Positions 1 through 9,902 of a DNA stretch of 64,000 nucleotides are shown here, one piece after another. Under the pieces are notes generated by a model that made no database searches, was not told the DNA's origin, and saw nothing but the letters and a program-made list of their open reading frames with translations. The stretch spans positions 248,001-312,000 of the forward strand of contig MU839839.1 of NCBI GenBank assembly GCA_030411725.1. Reading direction: 5' to 3'. The number at the start of each line of letters is the position of its first letter. Within the stretch, counting starts at the first letter, position 1. The DNA comes from Echria macrotheca (Eukaryota > Ascomycota > Sordariomycetes > Sordariales > Schizotheciaceae). The translations under genes and the position numbers were made by a program.

Positions 1-768
1 TTATGGTTAGCTGCTCGGAGCGGCCACGAGGCAACCGTACGGCTTTTGATCGACGAGGGCGCCGATATCGAAACGGTAGATCGTTTCCAGAGGACTCCGT
101 TATTGTGGGCTGCTAAAATGGGCTTTGAGGCGGTTGTACGGCTTCTAGTCGATAAGGGCGCCAATATCGAAGCGGTAGATGTGGACAAGCGGACACCGCT
201 GGTATGGGCTGCTGCAAACGGCCACGTAACGGCTATACGGCTTTTAGTCGACAAGGGCGCCAATATCGAGGCCGTAGATTACGGCAAGCAGACACCGCTA
301 GTATGCGCTGCTGAGAAAGGCCACATAACGGCTGTGCGAGTTTTAATCGACAAGGGCGCCAATATTGAAGCATCGGGATATTTGGAGCCTACACCGTTAC
401 GGTTAGCTGCTCGGAACGGCTACGAGGTGATCGTACGGCTTCTGGTTGATGAGGGCGCCGATATCGAAGCAATAGATGATTTCCAGAGGACACCGTTATT
501 GTGGGCTGCTAGAAACGGCCATGAGGCGGTTGTACGGCTTCTAGTCGACAAGGGCGCAAATATCGAAGCGGTAAATCGCTACAAGCAGACACCGCTATCG
601 ATGGCTGCTAGCGAAGGCCACCAGGCAGTCGTACGGCTTCTGGTCGACAAGGGTGCCAATATCGAAGCGTTAGATAGATACCGGAGGACACCGCTATCGC
701 TGGCTGCTAGGGGAGGCCACGAGGCAGTCGTACAGCTGCTGAAGTCACATAGCACTCGTCTTCTATAG
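1..768 (+). CDS. Ankyrin-repeat protein, 3' end (5' truncated by window)
   Basis: The frame is open from base 1 to the TAG at 766-768, so the start lies outside the window. The whole visible product (about 255 residues) is about seven 33-34-residue ankyrin repeats with the core TPLxxAAxxGHxxVVRLL followed by VDKGANIEA. Ankyrin repeats are protein-protein interaction scaffolds; in fungi such arrays often end NACHT/NB-ARC-type (NLR-like) proteins, but no such domain is visible here and that link is inference. The repeats are also very similar as DNA, which suggests recent unit duplication. The last repeat ends about 12 residues before the stop. Target and location cannot be read. Confidence 0.85.
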   Translation, partial: LWLAARSGHEATVRLLIDEGADIETVDRFQRTPLLWAAKMGFEAVVRLLVDKGANIEAVDVDKRTPLVWAAANGHVTAIRLLVDKGANIEAVDYGKQTPLVCAAEKGHITAVRVLIDKGANIEASGYLEPTPLRLAARNGYEVIVRLLVDEGADIEAIDDFQRTPLLWAARNGHEAVVRLLVDKGANIEAVNRYKQTPLSMAASEGHQAVVRLLVDKGANIEALDRYRRTPLSLAARGGHEAVVQLLKSHSTRLL

Positions 769-1533
769 TTACTTGGTCCCCTCCCTCCTTTTATCACGAC
801 GCCGACCAAGGACTGGGGGAAAAGACTTATTCCTGTGCGAAGAGGGTGGGGGGGAAAGAGGTGTCGCGGAGTAGCTACCTATATACATACATGTCTAGAC
901 CCCGGGCGCCTAGGGCCGGGATTCCGGTTCCGTTCCGGAGGATACCCGGCATGTTCCCGACTGATACCGCGACAGTACCCCCCCGCCCCCTTTAAACGGC
1001 AGTTGCCTCCAACTACCTTGGGAATTTACTCACATCATTTCCAGGTGAGCGCTACGCGTGAATCGTGGTTGGGTCGTGGTCGGGCTGTAGGTGGGTTGGT
1101 TTGGTTGCTTGATTGTTTTGGCTCCGACGCGTGCGGTGTGACGGACCGGGTGTTTGTGTGCGGGCCGGTGTGGGGTTGCCGGTTGTGTTGTCATCCGGGG
1201 GTGGGGCGGTGTGGGGTCGCCGGCCGGCTCTTCCGGAGGCGGGCGGAGTTGTTGTGCTGCCGGCGCGTGGTGGGATTTTTATCCACCTGAGGTGATGATT
1301 CAGTCGAATGGGGATAACTGAGGAGAGGAGTTTTGTTCGCAGTGGCCATTTTGCGGTGGGCATTACGCTGGGGATAGCTCCGAGAAAGCGAGTGGGACGA
1401 GGTCATGTCAAGTGAGTTTATTGACTGTGAGCGCCCCTTTGAGACCTGACGAGCGCTTTAAGTAAAAACATTTAGCTTTTGCGTCGATTGGCTGATGCCT
1501 TGGGTTCAAACCACGAGCATCCACTTCCGTCCC
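769..1533. other. Gene-free stretch downstream of the ankyrin gene
   Basis: A G/T-rich segment at about 1060-1250 keeps frames open on both strands, but the translations are low-complexity and have no recognisable family or splice structure. Nothing else is supportable. Confidence 0.5.
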
Positions 1534-1866
1534 TTACTCCGAACAGTCGTTGATTCGACAGCACAGTCCAAAGTGAAATTTCCGGATGCTCTCAACATAC
1601 TCGCAATAGGTCCTTGATCTCCTCCTCGGTTGTGCATGTTTCCATGATAGCTGACGCAATGTATGCGACAGGGCGATAGAACTTAGGTCCTTGATGATCT
1701 CGCAGGCGGGTAGAATATCAGCGCCGCCGTCATATGGAGCCGTCCACACAGTGTGATAGCCTGCACTACCATTTCTCTCTCGGCCATATTTTTGTCTCAT
1801 AGCAAAAGGGTACTCCTGAGAATCCCACATGACGCAGATCTTGCCATCAGGTTGATACAAAGCCAT
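1534..1866 (-). CDS. Hypothetical short ORF, possibly a frameshifted fragment
   Basis: An ATG at 1866 opens a 110-codon minus-strand frame beginning MALYQPDGKICVMWDSQEYP. The first ~65 residues read like a globular protein. Past about residue 68 a second frame looks equally protein-like (containing FYRPVAYIASAIMET and TTEEEIKDLLR), which hints at an unrecognised intron or a frameshift. I do not recognise a family. The composition is less G/C-rich than the housekeeping genes further right. Confidence 0.3.
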   Translation of the reverse strand: MALYQPDGKICVMWDSQEYPFAMRQKYGRERNGSAGYHTVWTAPYDGGADILPACEIIKDLSSIALSHTLRQLSWKHAQPRRRSRTYCEYVESIRKFHFGLCCRINDCSE

Positions 1867-2636
1867 GATCGTTGATAAACTTATCGACGATGAGATATAC
1901 GTGTGTGTGTGTCCCGTTGGAAACAGATGTGATATCGAACAATTTCGGAGGCAGGAGGTATGGAGTAGATTGGGCCTAGGCATTAGGGGAGATTGTAAAG
2001 GCATCAGAAGAGACTATTTACCCCCCAAGGGGCAACAAGTCTGCCCTTTATTCCATCATCGCAGGGATAGAGAGCATGGAAAAAGGCCATCCTTTCCCAC
2101 GCTTGCAGCCACTCCAGGCTACCCATTCGAAGCTCGGCAAATCCACGTACAACTTGGCCAACATCAAGTAGGTACGCATGCGATTGCAGCCACGCTTTAT
2201 ATTTGGGGCAATGTCGCCTCTTATAGCTGGCATGAGCGCTGACACTAGGGAGTAGGCGCGTTTAACAAGCGAGTGGAAGCGGCGGGTGGGCAGGTGGGCG
2301 GATTAGCAACGGTCAGAGGATATGTTGGGCCAGGAAAGAGCACCCAGAGCAGGTGTAAGGCACGCATGGACCATGGGCCCTGTATTTAGGCACGGCCACA
2401 GGGCCATCCTCTCTTCTACCAAACATGCATCCTTACCTGCACTTCTTCAGATATAAAATGCTGGTCTGCTGCGTTTCTCCATCTTCCATCATGCCAGCAT
2501 CCTGCCTTCTCGAACACCATTTTCCACCGTGAGTGTCTGTGTCGCTGTCTGGACTACTTCCCCACGCATCCCACTTCACGGATCACAGCTTCACGGATCC
2601 GAGCTCCACGGATCCCAGTTTCAACAACGCTTCGCC
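1867..2636. other. Intergenic; probable promoter and leader of the 2637 gene
   Basis: No gene is supportable. A TATA-like box (atataaaa, about 2451-2458) is followed by a pyrimidine-rich stretch (about 2475-2530) and the short direct repeat 'cacggatc' x3 (about 2577-2615) just before the proposed start at 2637. This layout is typical of a fungal core promoter and transcription start region. Confidence 0.4.
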
Positions 2637-3541
2637 ATGGCATCAAGTACATCGAGGCCACCGCCGTGGGTATCTCCATTCGCTGCATCTACGTCCGTAT
2701 CGGCGTCTACTCGTGACGATCCTGCTCTTGACGATCCCGGTACCGTACAATTTACCAGTATGAAAGCTCTTCTCAATACGATCGATTCCACTACAAGGGA
2801 TTCCCTTACCGTTACACGTACAGTACCACCCTACCATTTCTAGGTATATAACATACTAATTATTTAGATGTGTCTCTTGATCGTTTCACCAATATCGAGA
2901 GGACCCGAGAGAAGCAACGCCGCAAGTTTCGCTTTCGCTATTACGACAGCAAATCCCAGATCCTTATTATCACAATCCCAACTGGCCTTCATGAGCAACT
3001 CCACAAAGTGTTATATAACGAGTATCTTGGGCAAATTCATGATATGGGTTTGAAGAAGAGTTGGATCGATATCGCCAGTACTACACTTCCACCACCACAA
3101 GGTCATTCTAGACGAAGGGGTAAAGAGGGTGATTCGACCGGTGGCCCGTTGCCTGAACGAATTACTAAATGTGTCTGGCCAACACTTGTTATTGTGCCCG
3201 GATACTCCGAGTCATTGAGGCAATTGCATATGGATATGCATCGGTGGTTTGATATCTCAAACCACGAGGTTAAGATTGTCCTGCTTGCCAAGTTTGACGG
3301 TACTACAATCCTTCTGGAAAAGTGGGAGGAAGAAACCCAACCCTTGGAGCCTGTGCTTAGACAAAGCATCGCCATTACCCGAAACACTACTACCAACCCA
3401 ATATCGTACAATGTCACTGGTGCATTGGTACTCTCGTTTAGGCTTCTCTTCCTGAGAGATCCGGGCCCCGGGGAGGGAGACTTTGTTTTTGGCGTTCCAG
3501 AGCTGGAGAACTACGCGGAAAGGGTATGGTTTCAAGTGTAG
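2637..3541 (+). CDS. Uncharacterised two-exon protein, 284 aa
   Basis: Proposed exons are 2637-2817 and 2868-3541. The 50-nt intron has a gtacag donor, a tactaat branch point and a tatttag acceptor, and it restores frame. The first ~60 residues are Ser/Thr/Pro-rich and likely disordered. The rest is a compact domain starting around REKQRRKFRFRYYDSKSQI and including GDSTGGPLPER, WPTLVI, NHEVKIVLLAKF and LEKWEEE. From memory this resembles a widespread, uncharacterised Pezizomycotina family with several members per genome; no function is known to me. There is no signal peptide or membrane segment. Its neighbours are degenerate or repetitive, so it sits in an accessory region. Confidence 0.65.
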
Positions 3542-4804
3542 ATTAGCAGCCAATCGAATTTCGCGCCAGACGTCGTGGTTGTCCGCTTCTTCTTATGGTT
3601 TTTTTGTCATGGCGTCGAGGGCCTAGCTGCCACCTCTCCCTCGACAATGGCGCCCGACATAAGGGCATCAGTATCGTACGGCTTAAAAGCAGTCCTAGAG
3701 CCAGGGGTATCGGTCACCCTATTCACGACGGCCTGTTTCTCTGGAGGTTCGGCAGTCACCCCTGAGCTTAACATTACGACGATGGCTGCTGCAGAGCCTG
3801 ACGGTACATCAATCTCGTGGGAATTATCACGTAGCATGAGACGAGCCTGCGGCTCCGTGTTTGCTGGAGCTACTATCCAAGCACTTTCGGACGCTTCGAC
3901 GCCACTCCTTGGAAAGGATACCTGGACACCCCAGTCATGTATTTAAACCCCTTTTTCGTGCCTGGATCTTAGAACAAATCGAAGCTTTCTTTCCTTTTAA
4001 TCCAAACCATGTGGTGGCTTGCTACCACACTCTACCCCTGACCACATAAAGGTCTTGCGTGTGACAGCACCTGCGTGTGCCTGACCCAAGGTCTTCCTCT
4101 ACAATAGAGTTGAGTGTAGGTGTGCGACTCCCCATTTTGAAAGGACATCCTTTTTACTCCTTAATATAGGGCTACTTACTAAAGCTACAGGGCATAACAG
4201 AAAATAAATACCCCTTTACATACGCTTTTGCTTTGCTGTTATATATACTAACACCTTTTACAGCCGTTTAAATGCGTTATTCCCACGCAAACCTACATTT
4301 CAATAATAAATTAAATCCCTTGACTAACATTATACCCACATACCTGCAATACCAGCACCTCCACATAAGATGCCACAGAGCCATCCAACAGAGCAGGACA
4401 TCCATTTCATTCCTAAATATAGGGCTCAACTAGAGATACAAAGCCAACAACTAAAACTATTGGGCTCTTATAACACGTTCCAACGCCAGGGTGCCCGGAT
4501 ATTTAACCTTAAAATCGATAATTACATCTGCTGAAGCCTCTTCACAAGTTGACTCAAACTTACAAATGAAACTGTGAAGCCCTAGCTATACTGTCCTACC
4601 GTGTAGATTATCCATAACAGCCGTTCACCATAATCACAAGGCCTAATTACCAAAGCCGTAGGGCTGGTCACTACAGTCAAAGGGCTGTCGTAAAGCTGCT
4701 GCCGCTGAAAACACCTTGAGGTTAGGACTTCACATATCCACTTGATGCCCTTTCCCCTAGTCTAAATTTAGTTATTCAGCGCATGGAGATCGTTCTTCAT
4801 CGCG
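3542..4804. other. AT-rich gene-free stretch with degenerate repeats
   Basis: Base composition falls sharply after about 3950. Short motifs recur in altered form: agggctacttactaaagcta near 4169 resembles aaggcctaattaccaaagcc near 4639, and 'agggct' also recurs near 4430 and 4680. The differences are mostly C/T or G/A, as expected of old repeats decayed by repeat-induced point mutation. A frame at 3575-3946 is open but has no recognisable features. No gene is supportable. Confidence 0.5.
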
Positions 4805-4987
4805 CTACCTACCTAACCAAGGCGTTTTTATCGACCCTGTGTCCCGGGAATCATTGGCAGGAACGTTGACTTCAATCTTATTAGCGTCCTTGTGGCTGGC
4901 GACTGGAGATAGGTAGTCATGAATGGACTTTTTTCTGACAAAAGTGCTCATCGTCGACCGTGTTGTTGTCGGCGGCTGGCTGGCCAT
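4805..4987 (-). CDS. Possible small ORF, 60 aa
   Basis: An ATG at 4987 opens a 60-codon frame with a protein-like, moderately charged composition (MSTFVRKKSIHDYLSP near the start). It begins only 18 bases after the stop of the 5006-6609 locus on the same strand, so it may be a detached last exon of that locus. There is no recognisable domain, and chance cannot be excluded. Confidence 0.22.
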   Translation of the reverse strand: MASQPPTTTRSTMSTFVRKKSIHDYLSPVASHKDANKIEVNVPANDSRDTGSIKTPWLGR

Positions 4988-5005
4988 GTGTCATCATGGG
5001 AAGTT

Positions 5006-6609
5006 TTAGAAAAAACATCGACCTCCCTCAATGACTGGACGGGTTCCATCTGGCATAGGGCTTCCTTCCTCTTTGGGTACCAGAGGAAGAAGCGTCACAT
5101 AGTAGGCAGACCAGCCCTCGAGATGCTCCCAAGACGGCAAGGAAATTCTCTCAGCCTTCCAGTCCTTCGTATCCTCAAAATCCTCAAAACTGGATGAGGT
5201 AGACTCAGGGTTCGCCATTGTCAACCCACACGAACACGCCCTCGGTATGCGCCAGTCCTTGACGATCTTCTTGAGACGCACATAGAGGAGGGCAGTAGGC
5301 AGTAGGGGGGGTGGACTCGTCCGCGTCGCGTTGAAGCTGTTCAAATCTTTCAGGAATGAGAGGTACTCCGCTTTGAACTTCGTCCTTGCAGGCGTCAATG
5401 AGATGAGAGGGACACTGGATCTCGCGATGTGCTGCGCTTCAATTTGCGGTATCGCGCAGGACACATGAGCGATGCGAGCCAAAGATGCTTCGGGCAGCTC
5501 CACGGTAGGTAGGTAGCTTTCGTCGTACACCGGAAATGGCGATTCTGCACACTTCACCCTCTTGCGGCTGGTACAATACACGGTGTCTTGGGAGGGCGAC
5601 TTGAGGAAGAGTAAGAAGGACTCGGCGTGGTCCGGGAGCTTGATGGCATGATCTTCGAAATTGAGCTTCTCGGGACGGTATGATGCGTCGATATCGGCTT
5701 GGTGTTCGTATATAGTTCCCATGCCCATCGCGACCAGTTGCTCCCCCTTCGTGTCCCACGAGTCCACAATAGGGAGGACGATGTTAGGATAGTCCTTGAG
5801 CAGCGGCTGGAGTTCGTCTGGATGAGTAACGTTGTCTTGGTGCAATTGCCGTCCGTTGGGACTCTTTTTGGAGAAAGTGTGGAAGGGATATTCTTCAGGA
5901 AGCTTGTTCTTGTCCATCTCAGAGGCAGCCTTCATGATCGAGCACATGGTTTTGACGTAGGCAAGATCGTCTTGACCTGCAAGGAAGATTACCCCAATCT
6001 TTCTAGCACCAGGCTGAATAATCGTTTCCCGAATGGCTGCGAGCTGCTCGGCCAGACCCTGGTGCGAGACTCTGACAGCGTCGAAAACCTGGCCATTGAT
6101 CGAGATATTGACCTTGCTGCAGATAAGTTCCAGCTCCACAATGTCGCCTTGATGAGTGGAACTCTCCTCGATCGAATCGCAGAACGTCTTGAGCGCGGCC
6201 ATCACGGCGTTGTGGTCATTGTGGCTCTTGTTGGAGTAATATTCGACCGAGGCTCCTTTGATCGTGATGGTAGCAACCACAGTATCTCCATGAGGCTCGG
6301 AATCGTGACCGTGATTACCTACATCGGGTGCTGGAATGGGTACCAGGTGGAATGGATAGAAAAGTTCAGCTGCTCGCTAGGGATCCGAGATGCGACACCG
6401 TCTGCGCAGGCGTGTTTGGCATCCTCTCTGTCGAATGGGACGTTGCGAAAATACGTTGAGACTCTACCATGAACACAGTCGCCAACCTCTGTTTTGAAAC
6501 TGTGAAGACGGATGATCAACGGTGGTTTCCCCATGTTCGAAAAGTGATGGAGAATGTCCTTCGCAGAATCTTTGTCGCCAAACATGGTCATTGTCACAAT
6601 TGTAGGCAC
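5006..6609 (-). pseudogene. Uncharacterised gene, apparently frameshifted
   Basis: Two protein-like frames lie end to end on the minus strand. The upstream one runs from about 6609 to 6319 and includes PTIVTMTMFGDKDSAKDIL and STYFRNVPFDREDAKHAC. The downstream one is open from about 6385 to 5006, roughly 460 codons, and includes IPAPDVGNHGHDSEPHGD, IGVIFLAGQDDLAYVKTM and IVLPIVDSWDTKGEQL. They overlap in 6319-6385 in different frames. No GT-AG pair of normal length joins them, and the first in-frame ATG of the long frame lies inside the conserved-looking part, so a one-base frameshift is the simplest reading. I do not recognise the family, and no transmembrane segment or signal peptide is seen. 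A sequencing error or an unusual intron would also fit. The dispersed repeat at 6631-6760 lies just upstream. Confidence 0.45.
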
Positions 6610-6630
6610 GGAATAGCCTGGAATGGCTAC

Positions 6631-6760
6631 AAGCGTGGCAAATCGAAGTCAATTACAAGATAAGAAACAGGAAGAAAGATCCGGACCTGCTTCAAGGAAA
6701 GGAAATCTATCTAGTGGGTTGTGGCCCACAGCCCACACAACCAGACAAGAGAAGGCATCA
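6631..6760. repeat. Dispersed repeat, copy 1
   Basis: This segment matches 27904-28008 in the same orientation at both ends: 'aagcgtggcaaatcgaagtc' against 'aagcggtggcaatcgaagtt', and 'ccagacaagagaaggcatc' against 'ccagataagataaggcttc'. The interiors differ in length and sequence. Both copies carry a short 'cccacaacc' block before the right end. The pattern suggests two relics of one mobile or MITE-like family. It interrupts otherwise coding-like sequence on the minus strand. Confidence 0.55.
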
Positions 6761-7000
6761 GCCATGAGAAGTATAAACTCCGTGTGACGATATTTCTCCA
6801 ACGCAGGTTGCCTCCACAGAAGTTGAGCAGGTACTTGTCGGTGGAAAGAGACCAGTCGGAAAGGCAAACTCGCGGTCCGCAGAATTGAGCGCATCTAGAT
6901 TCGTGAAGTTCATGGACTTGCCATCGATCGACACGTAGCAACGAAACTACGTCGATATGACACGAGCGCGGTCCTCGCTTGGAATGTATGTAGTGGCTGG
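6758..7000 (-). pseudogene. Coding-like remnant with an in-frame stop
   Basis: A good-looking acceptor (gctaatatcgtttcag, ending 7001) leads into a frame reading PATTYIPSEDRARVIST, then TAG, then continuing in the same frame with CYVSIDGKSMNFTNLDAL and NSADREFAFPTGLFPP until a TGA at 6758-6760. The residue pattern on both sides of the TAG is protein-like, which suggests a nonsense change in a former exon. It may once have joined the 7028-7585 gene to the 5006-6609 locus. An alternative splice past the TAG cannot be excluded. Confidence 0.35.
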
Positions 7001-7027
7001 CTGAAACGATATTAGCTGATGCACTAC

Positions 7028-7585
7028 TCAATTCGCCTCGGGGATACCAACCTCTTGGACTGGACCATTGCCTGAACCTTGCTGAGCCTCGGGATCAACC
7101 ACATCCTCTTCAACAGCGGACGTCAACGAGTCCTCGGAGGAAGGCTCGGGCTTATTTGACTGAGAACATTAGCTGCCGGTCATGTCAACGCTTAGTTAGG
7201 GGACGAACCTTTGCGATGCCCGCGTTAGCACTGCCGGTGCCATTGTCGTGGGCAATTCCGGTAACAACCTCGGTGAGGTCGGTAATAACCGCGGTGAGAT
7301 CGGTAATAACCTCGGTGGAGTTGTTAGTGACCGCGGTGAGGTTTTTGATAACCGCGGTGAGGCTGTTGATAACCTCGGTGGAGTTGTTAATGACCGCGGT
7401 GAGGCTGTTGATAACCTCGGTGAGGTTGTTAATGATCGTGGTGGGGTTGCTGCTTTCAGCAATTGAAGCCAAAGCCTTCTCGACGGATGTCTGCAGTTGC
7501 TAGCAGAGTAATCAGTGTCTGCTCAGCCCAATGGGCGAAACAGGCTTACCTGGAAGCATTGCTGCGGGTCCGAATTGGCGTCCAT
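7028..7585 (-). CDS. Small heptad-repeat protein, about 152 aa
   Basis: Exons are 7585-7550, 7499-7209 and 7159-7028. The introns are 50 and 49 nt with gtaagc...ctgctag and gttcgt...ttctcag signals, and both keep phase 0. The product starts MDANSDPQQCFQ and then carries eight consecutive 7-residue units of the type N-N-L-T-E-V-I or N-S-L-T-A-V-I (about residues 33-90), followed by an acidic Ser/Glu tail. Regular Leu/Val/Ile spacing suggests an amphipathic helix, coiled coil or beta-stacked fibre. Most units contain N-[LS]-T sequons, but no signal peptide is seen. The start could lie further upstream because a frame with an intron-like segment precedes it. The last exon may originally have spliced on into 7000-6758. 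Function is unknown. Confidence 0.5.
7250..7445. repeat. 21-bp tandem repeat inside the heptad gene
   Basis: The plus strand shows successive 21-bp units of the type gataacctcggtgaggctgtt / aatgaccgcggtgaggctgtt. They encode the 7-residue units of the minus-strand gene. The unit length is an exact multiple of three, so copy-number change would keep the frame. Confidence 0.8.
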
Positions 7586-9578
7586 CTCTGTGGCTTGACT
7601 CGCCTTGATCCTGTCAACCAACCTGACGCGGTCAGCATAGCCCGATTTCGAGTGGCATGTAAGATATGTCCGGACGTACCAAGTATGTAGTTTAGAGGCA
7701 GGAGGGCCTTGGAGCGCGAGAGATTGAACAGTGTGAGGAGAGGTGTGTTGAGACTAGCAGTCAGATTGATTGCGTGGTGAACCTGTGTAAGAGTGTGTGG
7801 AAAGTTGGTGGGGGAAGAGTAGGACTGTGCGAGAAAAGTTTTATCGCGTTCCTTCCAAATTAGGAATTCCGACTTCTCAGGGAAGGCTTGCTTAGGTGGG
7901 TGAGGAAGGCAGGTGAGGAAGGTGGGTGGGGAAGTGTGATGAGTCCCACGAGAGAGCCCAGAAGATCGGGTTGTGAATCGAATTGCCGCCTTCGACGGGT
8001 CCGTAGATGCGAATGGGTCGGAGAAAGTGAGGGAAGTGGAATGGTTTTGTGAAGCTGATTGGAATCCGCTACGCTAGGTCCGTAGCACAACCGAGAAGTT
8101 TTCTGGTGGGCGTTCTCGGGCCAAGGGAGAGAAGAGGAGTTAGGCAGGAGAAGTGATTGAAGGAAGCTGGTCGGAACCAGCCACACGAGGTGGCAGGAAG
8201 AGTGATTGGAGGAAGCTGGTGGGAATCCGCCGTGCGAGGTCCATGGGAGAGAAGAGGATATAGGCAGGAAAAGTGATTGAAGGAAGCTGGTTGGAATCCG
8301 CCACGCTAGGTCCGTGGCAAACCGAGAAGTTTTCTGGTGGGCGTTCACAGGCCATTGCGAGTCAAGGAAGAAGAAGAGAGGAAGTAGCTGGAGAGAGGAG
8401 AAGGGTTTTTATGGTTGCCATCTCTTGGCTTGTGCTTGGGGTCTCCCATGAGGCCCCGAAAAGGAAGGAACAAACGGAAGTGTGAGGGCTTGCCCTTTAA
8501 TGCTCCAGCCTTTCAATGAATCATTCGCAAGAGCAAAACTGGTTCCTGCAACCCGGATCTGATGGCAGGAAAACAAACAGATCGTTGACACAGCTTCCCA
8601 CAGCACAATCAAACAAGATTTGATTGTTGATGTTGGTGTTTCCCACCGCTGGTCATCACCACGGCAGCCAGGCCGCTCAGCTCTCTCTACCCTCAAACCC
8701 TGCATGTACCGTAGTTTTGCTGTGTTTGGGCGCAAGGAAGGAACGGGAGGGTGGGGGGTGGGAGAGAAAGAACACGAGACGCGTTTGGTTTTGATATGCC
8801 CTCTTCCTCTCTCATATCGCATTTCCGGTTTGTTTCCCACGCTGTAGTACGAGCTTTTGCAAGTGAAATAAAAAGCAGAGATATATAAGGATGGGTGAAG
8901 TCTTTTGTTTTCTAACGAAGGCTCTCCTCTCGCCGTATACGATTTTCAATAATGCAAGGCAACAAGGTTGGAGTCCAGGTGTTGTTTAGCACCGCATATC
9001 GTTTTGAGTCTTATTTCCACTTTCCCACTATGTTTAGAAACATTTCGGCAATCCGAAAGTACAGACGCTCAATAAGGAACCTCCTATACTCCCGAAAAGA
9101 TTCATGTTTGGTGTTGACCATTCCCTTGACGTTGCCGGCAACCCTAACCCTTAGCAGATTCGCGGCAACTTCCGCCGGAGCGTGGCACGCCAAATTGAAA
9201 GATGACCACGATGCCAAGAAGGCAATGGCTAGCTGTTGGACAATCCTAGTTTGATCTTCCGCATTATGGAGAAGTACGAAGATTCCTTTTGAAAGGCAGA
9301 ATAGGCGGCGTGGAAGGTTAGGAATTGCTCTTCCCAGCTCTGTACGGAGTATCCCGACTGGGGGTTTGAGAAAACCAAGTTACTCCGCTTATTGGCATCG
9401 TGCCCGCTGCTGGCTTGCCTTGCGGGACTGTGAACTGAAGACGCACTAAGGATATTGGATTTGACTTGCAAAGTCTGCACAGGACGTCCGTCCACATTCC
9501 ATCCCTGATTCAAATAATTTCCCAACCAGCAACAGGATATGTAGGACAATACTGGCCAACATACCAACAACATCCAAT
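7586..9578. other. Gene-free stretch with minisatellite-like repeats
   Basis: Frames at 7860-8348 and 8409-8840 (minus) are open, but they follow purine/pyrimidine skew and repeat structure rather than a protein family. Direct repeats at 8051-8354 are listed separately. The stretch 8850-9578 contains no supportable gene before the tRNA. Confidence 0.5.
8051..8354. repeat. Nested direct repeats, long unit about 72 bp
   Basis: A ~72-bp segment at 8051-8123 recurs at 8283-8354 with few changes; both end in 'gaagttttctggtgggcgtt' plus a few bases. Between them a shorter unit, 'agtgattgaaggaagctggt', occurs three times (about 8151, 8199 and 8272), and 'gagagaagagga' occurs twice. The arrangement looks like successive unequal duplications. 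Confidence 0.75.
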
Positions 9579-9660
9579 GGCGTGGTGGCAGAGTGGTCTA
9601 ATGCGCAAGACTAGAAATCTTGTTCCTTCGGGAGCGTCTGTTCGAATCAGGCCCACGTCG
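9579..9660 (+). tRNA. tRNA-Ser (anticodon AGA)
   Basis: The 82-nt sequence folds as a class II tRNA. The acceptor GGCGTGG pairs with CCACGTC (one G-U). The D stem is GCA/TGC. The anticodon stem CAAGA/TCTTG encloses CTAGAAA, with anticodon AGA. A variable arm TCC-TTCG-GGA precedes the T arm GTCTG-TTCGAAT-CAGGC. There is no intron and no encoded CCA. A run of six T beginning about 9666 serves as the Pol III terminator. Confidence 0.93.
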
Positions 9661-9902
9661 ACATATTTTTTGCCGCCCTTTCTTTGTAAGATGTGACCCC
9701 TTGGTTTTTAACAACTCCTTCAACTCCCCATGCCCGCCCCCCTTTTCGCATTTCTTCCTTTTTTTATCCCTCCAAATATTTGCGCTCGTTATCCCCGTCA
9801 TCATTCGTCCGCAGCCCGTATAGATAGATACGACATTGAGTTTATGAGGTCTTGCATCCTGCCCATACTACCGGTAAAATGGACACAGAACAATAATTTC
9901 CA

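Noticed and set aside
1495..1530. ggttcaaacc near 1504 resembling a tRNA T arm
   Set aside because: No matching acceptor stem or anticodon arm upstream.
7860..8840. Minus-strand frames of 143-162 codons
   Set aside because: They translate the direct-repeat region; their internal similarity reflects the DNA repeats, not a protein family.
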